64,000 nt of DNA from Halorubellus sp. JP-L1 (GTDB lineage Archaea; Halobacteriota; Halobacteria; Halobacteriales; Natrialbaceae), in NCBI RefSeq assembly GCF_011440375.1, contig NZ_JAAOIR010000002.1:969769-1033768 (forward strand). Reading direction: 5' to 3'. The notes under the pieces were generated by a model, which did no database searches, was not told the origin of the DNA, and saw nothing but the letters and a program-made list of their open reading frames with translations. How positions within the stretch are numbered: position 1 is the stretch's first letter; each line of letters opens with the position of its first letter. A program made the translations under genes and the position numbers. This document shows, one piece after another, positions 1 to 8,986 of this stretch.

Positions 1-906
1 GCTCGCGAGCACCGCGACGTCCCGATGCTCGCTCGCACGCACGGCCAGCCGGCGACGCCGACGACGTTCGGGAAGGAGATGGCGGTGTACGCCGCCCGCC
101 TCGGACGCACGACCGCACGCGTCGCTGACGCCGCCGACTCGCTGTCGGGGAAGCTCGCCGGCGCGTCCGGGACGTACGCCGCGCATCACGCCGCGTACCC
201 CGACGTCGACTGGCGCGCGTTCGCCCGCGAGTTCGTCGCCGACCTCGGCCTCGAGTTCACGCCGCTCGCGACCCAGGTCAACCCCTGTGACGACCTGGCC
301 GCGCTGTTCGACGGACTCCGTGGCGCGAACCAGGTCCTGCTCGACCTCGACCGCGACGTCTGGCTGTACGTCAGTCAGCGCTACCTCGGCCAGGAGGCTA
401 CCGCGAGCGAGACGGGGAGTTCGACGATGCCCCACAAGGTGAACCCGATCGACTTCGAGAACAGCGAGGGCAACCTCTCGAAGGCGAACAGCGACCTCCA
501 GTTCCTCGGCGAGTACGTCACCACGAGCCGCCTCCAGCGCGACCTCTCGGACTCGACGGTCAAACGGAACGTCGGCGCGGCGTTCGCGCACTGCCTGATC
601 GCGTACGGGAAGACCCAGAACGGGCTCGCGAAGGTCGTCCCGAACGAACAAGTAATGCGGGAGGACCTCGAATCGACCCCCGAGATTCTCGGCGAAGCCA
701 TCCAGACCATCCTCCGGCGCGAGGGCGACACGGACGCCTACGAGCGCGTGAAGGACCTCACGCGCGGGAAGCGCGTGACGATGGACGACTTCCACGAGCT
801 CTTCGACGACCTCGACGTCGACCAGAGCGTCCGCGAAGAACTGAAGGCGCTCACGCCGACGGGGTACGTCGGCGTGGCGAGCGCCCTCGTCGACGACGTC
901 GAGTAG
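1..906 (+). CDS. purB: Adenylosuccinate lyase, 3' part
   Basis: The frame is open from the first base, so the start lies before the window; 301 residues are visible. The family eliminates fumarate twice in cytosolic purine synthesis, giving AICAR from SAICAR and AMP from adenylosuccinate. Visible residues 12-22 read RTHGQPATPTT, the conserved histidine region. Around residues 139-149 lies GSSTMPHKVNP, the fumarase/aspartase superfamily signature. A complete PurB has about 450-460 residues, so roughly the first third is missing. The gene ends in TAG, and the end is echoed 21 bases downstream in the same frame (see repeat). Identity is firm; neighbours are unrelated. Confidence 0.93.
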   Translation, partial: AREHRDVPMLARTHGQPATPTTFGKEMAVYAARLGRTTARVADAADSLSGKLAGASGTYAAHHAAYPDVDWRAFAREFVADLGLEFTPLATQVNPCDDLAALFDGLRGANQVLLDLDRDVWLYVSQRYLGQEATASETGSSTMPHKVNPIDFENSEGNLSKANSDLQFLGEYVTTSRLQRDLSDSTVKRNVGAAFAHCLIAYGKTQNGLAKVVPNEQVMREDLESTPEILGEAIQTILRREGDTDAYERVKDLTRGKRVTMDDFHELFDDLDVDQSVREELKALTPTGYVGVASALVDDVE

Positions 907-925
907 CGACAGCACGACGTCGAGT
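893..925. repeat. Direct repeat over the purB stop codon
   Basis: The 12-mer ACGACGTCGAGT occurs at 893-904 and again at 914-925, a period of 21. The first copy leads into the TAG stop of purB and the second into TGA. Because 21 is a multiple of three, read-through of TAG would add seven codons and meet the second stop in frame. Confidence 0.7.
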
Positions 926-934
926 GACGGCCGA

Positions 935-1723
935 TCACGCGACGTCCTTGCGCTGCCAGTACGTGCGGCTCGCGGCGAGTAGCACGAGCGTGCCCGCGAG
1001 CAGGACGCCAGCACCCGCGAAGTCCCACTCGGAGGAGACCAGTATCGCGGTCGGGTCGTAGTACCGCGACGGCGACAGCGCGCCGAGGGCAGCGACGTCG
1101 GTGCCGGCGGTGACGGAGTCGATGAGGAACAGCCCGAAGAACCCGCCGGCGGCGACGCGCTGCGCGACGCTGGCGCGGTCGAAGACGACGCTCGCGAGCA
1201 GGCCGACGGCGGCCGCCACGAGCAGGTACGGCACCGACAGTGCGTGCACCATCGCGAGGTCGGCGAGCGAGATAGATTCGTCGATGCCGAGGACGGCGAG
1301 GGCGACGACGACGGGCGTGACGACGTTCACGACGACGAGCGGGACGAGGACGCTCGCGAACTTCTCGAGGAGGACGCGCGACCGAGTCACCGGGAGCGAG
1401 AGGAGCATGTCCATGCGACCGCGGTCGACGTCGTCCGCGACGAGGCCGGCGGCGGCGTACGCGAAGTAGACGCCGAGCAGGAGCACCCAGCCGAACGCGT
1501 ACAGTTCCGCGGCGAGGAACCCCTCGATGGTGCCGAGCGACTGGAGGCCGAACGCCTCGCGGAGCGCGGGCGGGAGCGTCTCGGTGTACGCGTCCAGGTC
1601 GATGCCCTCGCTGACCGACGGGAACATCCACACGTAGAGCGCGACGAGCAGCGCGAATCCGGCGGTCATCGCGAGCGCTCCCTTCACGCGTCGGCGGCCG
1701 TAGTAGCGCGCGAACTCCAGCAT
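935..1723 (-). CDS. ABC-2 type exporter permease
   Basis: A 262-residue integral membrane protein with about six hydrophobic segments, starting near residues 17-37. Its large outside loop follows the first segment (about residues 38-65), as in ABC-2 permeases. It is coupled to the ATPase gene upstream: the permease ATG shares one base with the ATPase stop. The pair probably forms an exporter whose substrate cannot be read from the sequence. Archaeal relatives with this layout include NosY-like and antibiotic or lipid exporters. Its TGA faces the end of purB, so the two transcripts converge. The family call rests on topology and neighbour rather than on a catalytic motif. Confidence 0.82.
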   Translation of the reverse strand: MLEFARYYGRRRVKGALAMTAGFALLVALYVWMFPSVSEGIDLDAYTETLPPALREAFGLQSLGTIEGFLAAELYAFGWVLLLGVYFAYAAAGLVADDVDRGRMDMLLSLPVTRSRVLLEKFASVLVPLVVVNVVTPVVVALAVLGIDESISLADLAMVHALSVPYLLVAAAVGLLASVVFDRASVAQRVAAGGFFGLFLIDSVTAGTDVAALGALSPSRYYDPTAILVSSEWDFAGAGVLLAGTLVLLAASRTYWQRKDVA

Positions 1724-2724
1724 CAGACGTCACCTCCGGCGTCGCCACCGGCGTCCCGCGCGACCGCGGTCTCGGGTTCGTCGTCGCTCGCGACGCTGGT
1801 CGCGTCGAGCTCTCCGTCGTCGTAGAACCGCATGAACACCTGTTCGAGCGGTGCCTCCTCGACGTCGAGTTCGAGGACGTGGTACCCGTGGAAGTAGTCG
1901 ACGAGCGCGTCGAACGACCCCGTGTACGTGAACGTCAGCTCGGTGATCCCGTCCCCGTTCTGGGTCGAGTCGCCCGCCACTGGGGAGACTGAGAGTTCGT
2001 GGACGCCGTCGAGCGCGACGTCCTCGCGGTCGAGGTCGGCGGCGACGCGGGCGCGGACGAACTTCCCCGAGCGCTGGAGGACGTCCGCGACCGACGCGAC
2101 CTCGACGATCCGGCCGTCGCGGATGATGCCGATGCGGTCGCAGACCCGCCGGACCTCGCTGAGGACGTGCGAGGAGAGGAAGACGGTCTTCCCGGCCGCG
2201 CGCTCCCCGCGAACGAAGTCGTTGAACGTCCGCTGGACGAGCGGGTCCAATCCCGACGTCGGTTCGTCCATGATCAGGAGGTCGGGGTCGTGCATGAACG
2301 CCTGCACCAGCCCGAGCTTCTGCCGCTGGCCCGTCGAGTACCCGCGGACCTCGCGGTCGACGGGGACGTCGAACAGGTCGAGGAGTTCGTCGCGACGCGA
2401 GTCGCCCTTGAGGCTCGCGTGGAGGTCCAGGACCTCGCGGCCGGTCGCGTCCTCGTCGAACGCCGGATTCGCGGGCAGGTAGCCGACGCGACGCTTCGCC
2501 TCGACGAGCGCGTCTTCGTCGTGGACGTCCGCGCCGAGGACGGTCGCGGTGCCGCTCGTCGGCGACTGGAACCCCATCAGCGTCCGGATGGTCGTCGTCT
2601 TCCCGGCGCCGTTCGGCCCGAGGTACCCGAATATCTCGCCCGCCTCGACCGCGAGGTCGACGTCGTCGTTCGCGCGGACGTCCCCGTAGTCCTTCGTCAG
2701 GGCGGAGACGGTGATCGCAGCCAT
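1723..2724 (-). CDS. ABC transporter ATP-binding protein
   Basis: A 333-residue nucleotide-binding subunit. Walker A is GPNGAGKTTT near residue 33. The signature region contains STGQRQKLGL, Walker B with the D-loop is LLIMDEPTSGLDP, and the switch histidine is in SSHVLSEV. About 100 residues follow the ATPase core, as in ATPases of ABC-2 exporters. An upstream in-frame start would add 90 residues without conserved character, so I place the start at the ATG before AAITVSALTKDYG. The stop overlaps the permease ATG by one base. It would energise the adjacent permease at the inner face of the membrane. The substrate is unknown. Confidence 0.92.
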   Translation of the reverse strand: MAAITVSALTKDYGDVRANDDVDLAVEAGEIFGYLGPNGAGKTTTIRTLMGFQSPTSGTATVLGADVHDEDALVEAKRRVGYLPANPAFDEDATGREVLDLHASLKGDSRRDELLDLFDVPVDREVRGYSTGQRQKLGLVQAFMHDPDLLIMDEPTSGLDPLVQRTFNDFVRGERAAGKTVFLSSHVLSEVRRVCDRIGIIRDGRIVEVASVADVLQRSGKFVRARVAADLDREDVALDGVHELSVSPVAGDSTQNGDGITELTFTYTGSFDALVDYFHGYHVLELDVEEAPLEQVFMRFYDDGELDATSVASDDEPETAVARDAGGDAGGDV

Positions 2725-2831
2725 ACCACACCCTACAGGGATTGCGTGCATGAAGTTACTCCCGCAGAGTCCACCCCTGCCGCTCGTTTCACTCGCGACA
2801 GTCGTGGGATCGGGCGACCGCCGTCGTTCGG

Positions 2832-2984
2832 TCAGTCGACCCGGTACTCGGCTATCTCGTTGGCCCCACAGTTCGGGCACGCCTCCACCGCGGTATCGAC
2901 CGTCTGCCCGCAGTTCCGGCACTCGTAGAGCGCGTCGTCGTCGGGACCGAACAGGCGCTTGACGAGCGTGGCGATCGAGCTCAT
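2832..2984 (-). CDS. Small zinc-ribbon protein, 50 aa
   Basis: This 50-residue gene starts with ATG at 2984 and ends with TGA at 2832. Two knuckles, CRNCG (residues 22-26) and CPNCG (36-40), give a C-x2-C/C-x2-C zinc ribbon after a short basic N-terminal helix (KRLFG). Such mini zinc ribbons are common and mostly uncharacterised in haloarchaea; nucleic acid or protein contacts are plausible. Only 10 bases separate its ATG from the stop of the Lrp-like regulator upstream, so the two are probably cotranscribed. The intact frame, codon use and cysteine spacing make it convincing despite its length. Confidence 0.75.
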   Translation of the reverse strand: MSSIATLVKRLFGPDDDALYECRNCGQTVDTAVEACPNCGANEIAEYRVD

Positions 2985-2994
2985 CGAAGGGCAC

Positions 2995-3774
2995 TCACTG
3001 GCGTGTCGATTCGGCCGCCGGTGCTCGGAACGCGTCCAGTCCGTCGGCGTCCGTGGACGCCCGCGAGAGAACCGTGACGATGTCGTCGGCTTCGACGACG
3101 GTGTCGCCGTGCGGCGTCAGTTCGCGGTCGTCGCGCTCGATGCCGATGACGAGCGTGTCGTCGTCGAGGATCTCCGCCTGCACGGCGTCCTTCAACGACC
3201 GGCCGACGATCGGCGCGTTCGACTGCACCGTCAGCTCGACGATGTCGGCGTCGCCGGTGAGACTGATGAAGTCGTTCGGCCACCGTTCCTCCCGGTCGGT
3301 GTCCGGATTGAACGGCGCGTACGGGCTGAAGAACTCGTCTTCGACGAGGTCCTCGTCCTCGATCTCGATGCCGAGCTGCGAGATCGTTCTCGAGATGCGC
3401 TGGAGTTCCGCGGTGGTCTCGCCCACGGCGAGCACGTGCAGGTTCTCTCGCCCGGTCATCAGCGTCCGGACGTTCACGACGCCTGGAATAGAGCGTGCCT
3501 TGTGCGCGAGCGCTTCGCGTTCGGGAACCGGGACGTTGCACCGGTAGAGGTTGGTGAGCTTCCCGCCGGCGCGCTCGAAGTCGACCTGGGTCGGGTACTC
3601 GCGGATGACGCCCTGGTCTTCGAGCTTCTGGATGCGGTTCCGTACAGTGGCACCTGAGACGCTGAGGCTTTCAGCAATCGCGGCCGCAGTCGTGTTGCGT
3701 GCGTCCTGCATGAGCGCGTGCAGGATGTATCGGTCTATCTCGTCGAGCCGATGGTCCGTGCTGGTGCGTGTCAT
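2995..3774 (-). CDS. Lrp/AsnC-type regulator with TrkA-C domain
   Basis: A 259-residue regulator. Residues 8-60 form an AsnC-type winged helix-turn-helix (DEIDRYILHALMQDARNTT, then SLSVSGATVRNRIQKLEDQG). Residues 65-140 resemble the Lrp ligand-sensing fold, and the last 80 (from about 165) a TrkA-C (RCK) domain, GRSLKDAV...DTVVEADDIVTVL. Haloarchaea often pair this protein with amino acid permeases, and here the permease lies immediately upstream on the same strand. That suggests it senses an amino acid or nucleotide and controls uptake (inference). The long upstream open frame is a shadow of the permease. AT-rich boxes at 3800-3808 and 3816-3825 are candidate promoters. Confidence 0.85.
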   Translation of the reverse strand: MTRTSTDHRLDEIDRYILHALMQDARNTTAAAIAESLSVSGATVRNRIQKLEDQGVIREYPTQVDFERAGGKLTNLYRCNVPVPEREALAHKARSIPGVVNVRTLMTGRENLHVLAVGETTAELQRISRTISQLGIEIEDEDLVEDEFFSPYAPFNPDTDREERWPNDFISLTGDADIVELTVQSNAPIVGRSLKDAVQAEILDDDTLVIGIERDDRELTPHGDTVVEADDIVTVLSRASTDADGLDAFRAPAAESTRQ

Positions 3775-3953
3775 GGGGAGTTCATCGTCAGTCTTCGGTC
3801 CCGAAAACCTCGACCGGGTATATTGCGAAAATCGACTCGCATACACATAGTTTCTCCGGAAAGACGAGTTCTCTCGCGTGTCCCGGACCCAGGGTGGTCG
3901 GTTGCCGTCGGCTGCCCGCTTGGGGTCGCCCCAGCGTGCAATGCTGCCCGTCG

Positions 3954-6218
3954 TCACCGACGCCCGAACAGGCGATCGCGGACGGAGCGCGACGTCGGTC
4001 GCTCGGCCAACAGCACCGGCACGTCGAGTCGTTCGATAGCGTCCATCGCGAGCGACCCACGGACGACGCGGGACAGCAGCCCGCGCTCGGTCGCACCGAC
4101 GATAACCATGCCGTACTCGGCGCCCACGTGGCGGATCTCCGTCTCCACGTCGCCGGAGTTCACCAGCAACTCCGCGTCGGAGAGGTCGTGGCTCGCCGCC
4201 CAGTCGGCGAGGAACTCGCGGCCAGCAGTCTCGTCGCCGGGGTCGACGACGTGGAGGAGCGAGACGTCGACGCCGACCGTCGCCTGCAGCGCCCGCGCGA
4301 CCTCCGCGGAGAGGTCCGAGGACGGCCCGCCGGCCGTCGGTACGAGCACGTCGGACGGGTCGAGCGTCTCCCCGTCGAACACGAGGAAGTCGCACGGGAG
4401 GTCGTGCGTGAGTTCGTCGAGCGCTCCCTCGGCGCGACCGCCCGCGAACTGCGCGCCGCCGTACCCCATCACGACCGCGTCCGCGTCGTTCGTCCGGGCG
4501 GCGTCGAATACCTCGTCGATACCGCGATGCGAGAGGATGGTCTTCGTATCGATCGGGACGTCGAACGCCTCGGCGTCCGCCTTCGCGTCGTCGAGCAATC
4601 CCTGAGACGCGACGTCGAGTCGATCCCGGTTCGCCGCAGCGGTCTCGAGCGACGTCTGGTCGGGGACGGTGACGACGTGCGTGGCGAGCACGCGGCCACC
4701 GTCGTGCTTGGCGATCGCGGCTGCGAGCGTGACGAGCGCGCTCTCGGTGCGCGGGTTCGAGAGCGCGACCATGATCGTCGGTCCGCCGGTCCCGTTCGGT
4801 GCGACGGCGTCGGCGGCGCTCACGACCTGATCGGGGAGCGCACCCTCGCGTCGACGGACGTACTCCGAGAGCACGCCCTCCTCCTCGGTCCGCCCTCGCG
4901 CGTAGACGACGTACCAGAGGACGGCGGCGACGACGAACGCCCCGGAGAGCGCGATCTCGATCTCGTCCATGAACCCGACCAGGCCGAGTGACAGCGTCGC
5001 GCCGAGGATCGGCGTGATCGGATAGAACGGCACCGTGAAGTCGGGGTCGTACTCGGGGACGTCCGCCTCTCGGAACACGATCAGTGCCGCGTTCATGAGC
5101 GCGTACACGACGAGGTGGAGGACGCTCGCGGCCTTCGCGAGCACCTCGATCTGGCGGCCGAGCGCGGCGATGAACACGAGGATGAGGACGCCCGTGACGA
5201 GTATCGAACGGTACGGCGTGGCGAAGTTCGGGTGGATCTCGTTCAGCCAGTTCGTGACGATCTTGTCCCGCCCCATCGCGAAGTTGATGCGCGCTGACGC
5301 GAGGATGGACGCGTTCGCCGACGACGCCGTGGCGAGGAGCGCGCCGAGGGTCATCACGGTCGCGGCGGCCGCGGCCACGCCGCCAATGGGTCCGATCGAC
5401 GCCGGGAACGCTATCTCGGCGGCCTGGGCGACGGGCGCGTCCTCGCTGAGTTCGGCCCACGGGACGACGCCGAGCATCGTCGAGACGAGGATGGCGTATA
5501 TGACGGTGACGATGCCGACGCTCCCGAGGATGGCGATGGGGAGGTTCCGGCCGGGATTCTTCAGTTCCTCGGCGACGGTCGCGATCTTCGCGTACCCGAG
5601 GAAGGAGACGAACACGAGCGCGGTCCCTGGCAGTATCTTCTCGTAGCCGAACGGCGCGAGTCCGCCATTGGCGGTGAGCGTCGCGTAGTCGAACGACGAG
5701 AAGCCCGCGAGTGAGAACGCGGTGAGGATCGCGAGCAGCACGAACACGATGACGTTCTGGACGCCGCCGGTCTCCTTCGCGCCGACGTAGTTGACGAGGA
5801 CGAACAGGAGGCCGGCGAGGAGCGCGCCGAGCTGGATGGGGTTCAGGAACGCGACCTCGGGGAGGCCGACGAAGACGGCGAGGTACTGCCCGAATCCGAT
5901 GCAGTAGAACGCGGACGCGAACGCGAGCCCCATCCAGTCGCCCATCCCGGCGATCGAACCGAACATCGGCCCGAGTGCCTTGTTGATGTAGTAGTAGCCG
6001 CCGCCAGCCTTCGGCATGGCCGTTCCGAGTTCTGAGATCGAGAGCGCGTTCACCATCGCGATGACGCCGCCGACGACGAACGAGACGACGACGATGGGGC
6101 CGGCTTCGTTCGCGGCGACGCCGGGGAGGACGAAGATGCCGGCGCCGATCATCGTCCCGATGCCGATCGTCATCGCGGAGACGAGGCCGAGGTCCTTCGC
6201 GAGTTCGTCGTCGCTCAT
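3954..6218 (-). CDS. APC-family amino acid permease fused to universal stress domains
   Basis: A 754-residue fusion. Residues 1-430 form an APC-superfamily amino acid/polyamine permease with about 12 membrane segments. The N-terminal motif [17 protein letters not shown] is the conserved substrate-binding helix of the family. Residues 470-750 hold two tandem UspA-like domains ([22 protein letters not shown], and the last with [19 protein letters not shown], a nucleotide-loop-like G-x2-G-x9-G-S motif). It probably imports amino acids with cytosolic regulatory domains attached. The start overlaps the stop of the separate universal stress gene by four bases (ATGA), so the two are translated together. 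Confidence 0.9.
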   Translation of the reverse strand: MSDDELAKDLGLVSAMTIGIGTMIGAGIFVLPGVAANEAGPIVVVSFVVGGVIAMVNALSISELGTAMPKAGGGYYYINKALGPMFGSIAGMGDWMGLAFASAFYCIGFGQYLAVFVGLPEVAFLNPIQLGALLAGLLFVLVNYVGAKETGGVQNVIVFVLLAILTAFSLAGFSSFDYATLTANGGLAPFGYEKILPGTALVFVSFLGYAKIATVAEELKNPGRNLPIAILGSVGIVTVIYAILVSTMLGVVPWAELSEDAPVAQAAEIAFPASIGPIGGVAAAAATVMTLGALLATASSANASILASARINFAMGRDKIVTNWLNEIHPNFATPYRSILVTGVLILVFIAALGRQIEVLAKAASVLHLVVYALMNAALIVFREADVPEYDPDFTVPFYPITPILGATLSLGLVGFMDEIEIALSGAFVVAAVLWYVVYARGRTEEEGVLSEYVRRREGALPDQVVSAADAVAPNGTGGPTIMVALSNPRTESALVTLAAAIAKHDGGRVLATHVVTVPDQTSLETAAANRDRLDVASQGLLDDAKADAEAFDVPIDTKTILSHRGIDEVFDAARTNDADAVVMGYGGAQFAGGRAEGALDELTHDLPCDFLVFDGETLDPSDVLVPTAGGPSSDLSAEVARALQATVGVDVSLLHVVDPGDETAGREFLADWAASHDLSDAELLVNSGDVETEIRHVGAEYGMVIVGATERGLLSRVVRGSLAMDAIERLDVPVLLAERPTSRSVRDRLFGRR

Positions 6219-6655
6219 TCGCCGGCTGTGACGTCGGGGAGTGCGATCACGGGGCGGTCCGCCGTCGTGGCGAGTTTCAGCGAGCGGTCGCCGGCGAGGA
6301 ACTGGACGATGCGACTCCCGCCGCGCGGACGGAACGCGATGGCGGTCGCGTCCACGTCCGCGGCGGCCTCGAAGATGGCGTCGACGACGTCCCGCGAGTA
6401 CGCGGTGTGGTCGTCGGCGTCCGGGAAGACGGCCCGGACGGCGGCGTACGCACTCTCGGCGACCGTTTCCGATTGCTCCACTGGCGTCTTGTCCGGGACG
6501 CCCTCGCCCTTCTCCACGACGTGTAGCGCGGTGACGTGCCCCGGTTCGTAGGGTTCGAGCGCTGCTGCGGTCGCCGACGCGTCCGCTTCGTTGGCGACCG
6601 GCAGCAGGACGTGCGCGAGCAGGTCTCGGTCGACGTCGTCCCCGTGCTGGTTCAT
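6215..6655 (-). CDS. Universal stress protein domain protein
   Basis: A 146-residue UspA-like protein: an alpha/beta fold beginning [19 protein letters not shown] and ending RPVIALPDV. The ATP-binding loop of classical members (G-x2-G-x9-G-S/T) is only loosely present. I chose the ATG at 6655, eight codons into the longest frame, because an AT-rich box (GGTTAAGTG, minus strand) lies about 26 bases upstream. Its stop overlaps the permease ATG, so it leads a two-gene operon of stress and transport functions. A role in regulating the permease is likely but unproven. Confidence 0.8.
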   Translation of the reverse strand: MNQHGDDVDRDLLAHVLLPVANEADASATAAALEPYEPGHVTALHVVEKGEGVPDKTPVEQSETVAESAYAAVRAVFPDADDHTAYSRDVVDAIFEAAADVDATAIAFRPRGGSRIVQFLAGDRSLKLATTADRPVIALPDVTAGE

Positions 6656-7009
6656 ACTCGACGGTTCACCTCGGTTCACTTAACCGTTCCGCAAGAATGC
6701 CGGATTCCGAAACGAGAGCGTGGAAATAGTTCGATGATACAAATACACGCCCGCGATTGCGAGCTTTCGAAAGCAAACTGCGTGTGATCCACCAGATCGA
6801 ACTCGATGTGGAGGGGCGCGGAGTGCGATGACTCGTCGACGTCGAACACTGCGAGGAAGCCGACGACGACCATCGGAGCACGCACGAACGCACCGCTCGT
6901 ACTCTTCGACGACGAGTGACGTCGCTCTGGGACCATCGAGCGGACCGACCCAGAAGTTCTCGTCCTCCAGCGGTCGAACCGGGTCGATCCGGCGGGATCC
7001 GAGTCGCGG
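6656..7009. other. Gene-free stretch with promoter of the stress/permease operon
   Basis: The only confident element is the TATA-like box near 6676-6684 for the minus-strand operon. A perfect 12-base palindrome, GCTTTCGAAAGC, sits at 6767-6778. An 86-codon minus-strand frame (6676-6936) crosses the region, but it lacks acidic haloarchaeal composition and a recognisable fold, so I do not call it. Confidence 0.5.
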
Positions 7010-7477
7010 CTACGACGGTCCGGTCGCGAACTCGCGCCAGTGCCTGAGCCCCCAGTAGCCGAGGCCGGTCGCGATCAGGCCGGCGGCGACGAAGTACAGC
7101 AGTAGCGTCGACGTCAGCACCTCGCCCGGCGACTGCACCGCGTACACGACGCCTTCGCCGGCGAACGACACGAGTACGACGGTCGCGACGGCGACGCCGA
7201 GCGCGGTCGTGAGAATCGCGCCGCCACCGAACCCGCCGCCGTCGGCCGCACCCGGACCGGGCGCGTCCGGCCCGTACCGTTGCTCCGCCCGCAGGAGTGC
7301 GCCGACGAACGCCACCCCCATCGCGACCGCGTAGATGGGGAGTCGGTCGCCGAATCCAGCGATCTCCCCGCGGACGAGCGCCAACACGCCGACGAAGCAC
7401 GCCGTCAGGAGGACGGTGCTCGCACCGACCGCGAGCATCGCGCGCGTCCGTCGACTCGACGGCACCGGGACGTCCAT
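7010..7477 (-). CDS. Four-helix membrane protein, unknown function
   Basis: A 155-residue protein with four hydrophobic segments, near residues 14-34, 44-62, 85-105 and 120-142. Glycine- and proline-rich loops lie between segments two and three (PGPGAADGGGFGGGA). It has no catalytic motif, signal peptide or metal site. I recognise it only as a haloarchaeal hypothetical membrane protein. It is transcribed away from the HerA-like gene; the roughly 120 bases between the two starts must hold both promoters. Codon use matches its neighbours. Confidence 0.72.
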   Translation of the reverse strand: MDVPVPSSRRTRAMLAVGASTVLLTACFVGVLALVRGEIAGFGDRLPIYAVAMGVAFVGALLRAEQRYGPDAPGPGAADGGGFGGGAILTTALGVAVATVVLVSFAGEGVVYAVQSPGEVLTSTLLLYFVAAGLIATGLGYWGLRHWREFATGPS

Positions 7478-7597
7478 GGTTCGGCGTCCGGTGCACGATA
7501 CAAAAGCCTTCCTGCGCGTTCGACCATCGTTTTCGAACCGAACGGCGCCTCGCGGGGCACAAGACCCATACGCGCCGCCTCGTTACGTCCTGTGAGA

Positions 7598-8965
7598 ATG
7601 AGTGGCGTCCCCGACGAGATCGAGGTGGGTGCGGACGGCGAGACCGTCCCGTTGATGGACGTCCTCGGCGGTCGCGGGTTCGTCACGGGCAAGTCCGGTG
7701 CCGGGAAGTCGAACACGGCGAGCGTGTTCGCCGAGGAACTGCTGGACTGCGGGCTATCGCTGTGCATCGTCGATACGGACGGCGAGTACTACGGCCTGAA
7801 GGAGGAGTACGAGCTCCTGCACGCGGGTGCCGGCGAGCGATGCGACGTCCAGGTCGGCCCCGAGGACGCGGGGACGCTCGCGACGCTCGCGCTCGGGGAG
7901 AACGTCCCCGTCATCCTCGACTGCTCGGGCTACCTCGAGGAGGCGGACGCGCGGGATACCGTGACGGCGCTCGCGAAGCAGCTATTCGCGAGGGAGGCCG
8001 AGCACCGGAAGCCGTTCCTCCTGCTCGTCGAGGAGGTCCACGAGTACCTCCCGCAGGGGCGCGGACTCGACGAGGCGGGCGACGCGCTCCTCCGGATCGC
8101 CAAGCGCGGCCGGAAGCGCGGCCTCGGCCTCTGCGGGCTCTCGCAGCGCCCCGCAGCCGTGGACAAGGACTTCATCACGCAGTGCGACTGGCTCGTCTGG
8201 CACCGCCTCACGTGGAAGAACGACACCGACCTCGTCGCGGACCTCCTCGGGAAGGAGTACGCGGAGATCGTCGAAGACCTCGACGACGGCGAGGCGCTCC
8301 TGCAGGCGGACTGGAACGACGACCTCCAGCGCATCCGGTTCCGCCGGAAGCGCACGTTCGACGCGGGCGCGACGCCGGGCCTCGAGGACGTCGACCGGCC
8401 GTCGCTCCAGTCCGTCGACGAGAAGATACTCGACGCGTTCGAGGCCGGCGACGACCCGGCGTCGGACGACGTCGAGGCGCTACGGGAGGAACTCGCCGCG
8501 AAGAACGACCGCATCGCCGAACTCGAAGCTCGCATCGAGGCACTTGAGGCGGAGGCCGACGCGGCGGAGAGCGCGGACGCGAACGCGACAAGTGACGGGA
8601 GTGCGACCGCGGCCGCGAACGGCGGGCGTTCGCCCGGGTCGGCGTCGAGCGCGGACGTCGAGATCGTGGAGACGCAGACGGTCGACGAGTCGACGCGAGC
8701 GCGAGACGAGCGCGCTCGCGAGGCGAACGGCGACCCGGTCTGGGAGCTCGGCCAGATGACGGCGCACCTCGCGCGCCGCGGTGGCCGCGGCATCACGCGG
8801 TCGATGAAGTCGCTCGGGTCCACGATAGCGCCGACCGGAGCGGACGAGGAGAGTGCGGACGGCGAGGGCGCGGACGAGGAGAGTGCGGACGTCGAGGACG
8901 ACGAGTCGTCCGAGGGCGGGTCGACGGACGCACTCGCGCCGATGGACGGGCGCGACGACGAGTGA
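7598..8965 (+). CDS. HerA-like (DUF87) ATPase with acidic C-terminal tail
   Basis: A 455-residue P-loop ATPase of the HerA/FtsK group. Walker A is GKSGAGKSNT near residues 32-41; Walker B with its acidic pair is LLLVEEVHEY near 143-152; and the sensor region contains GLCGLSQRPAAVD. From about residue 300 a coiled coil follows (REELAAKNDRIAELEARIEAL). An acidic, partly repeated tail ends the protein, with ADEESADGEG-type repeats. HerA proteins pump DNA with NurA during end resection, but no nurA or mre11/rad50 lies here, so the role may differ. The start is the ATG at 7598; the open frame upstream is non-conserved. Confidence 0.85.
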   Translation: MSGVPDEIEVGADGETVPLMDVLGGRGFVTGKSGAGKSNTASVFAEELLDCGLSLCIVDTDGEYYGLKEEYELLHAGAGERCDVQVGPEDAGTLATLALGENVPVILDCSGYLEEADARDTVTALAKQLFAREAEHRKPFLLLVEEVHEYLPQGRGLDEAGDALLRIAKRGRKRGLGLCGLSQRPAAVDKDFITQCDWLVWHRLTWKNDTDLVADLLGKEYAEIVEDLDDGEALLQADWNDDLQRIRFRRKRTFDAGATPGLEDVDRPSLQSVDEKILDAFEAGDDPASDDVEALREELAAKNDRIAELEARIEALEAEADAAESADANATSDGSATAAANGGRSPGSASSADVEIVETQTVDESTRARDERAREANGDPVWELGQMTAHLARRGGRGITRSMKSLGSTIAPTGADEESADGEGADEESADVEDDESSEGGSTDALAPMDGRDDE

Positions 8966-8986
8966 GGTGGCTTCTTCAGGTGGTCT

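Noticed and set aside
1244..2928. Long plus-strand frames opposite the ABC transporter genes
   Set aside because: Arg/Asp/Glu-rich antisense shadows produced by GC-rich third positions; the minus-strand products have clear ABC motifs.
6676..6936. 86-codon minus-strand frame upstream of the stress operon
   Set aside because: Composition (Ser, His, Phe, Cys) is unlike haloarchaeal proteins and it overlaps the operon promoter; no motif.
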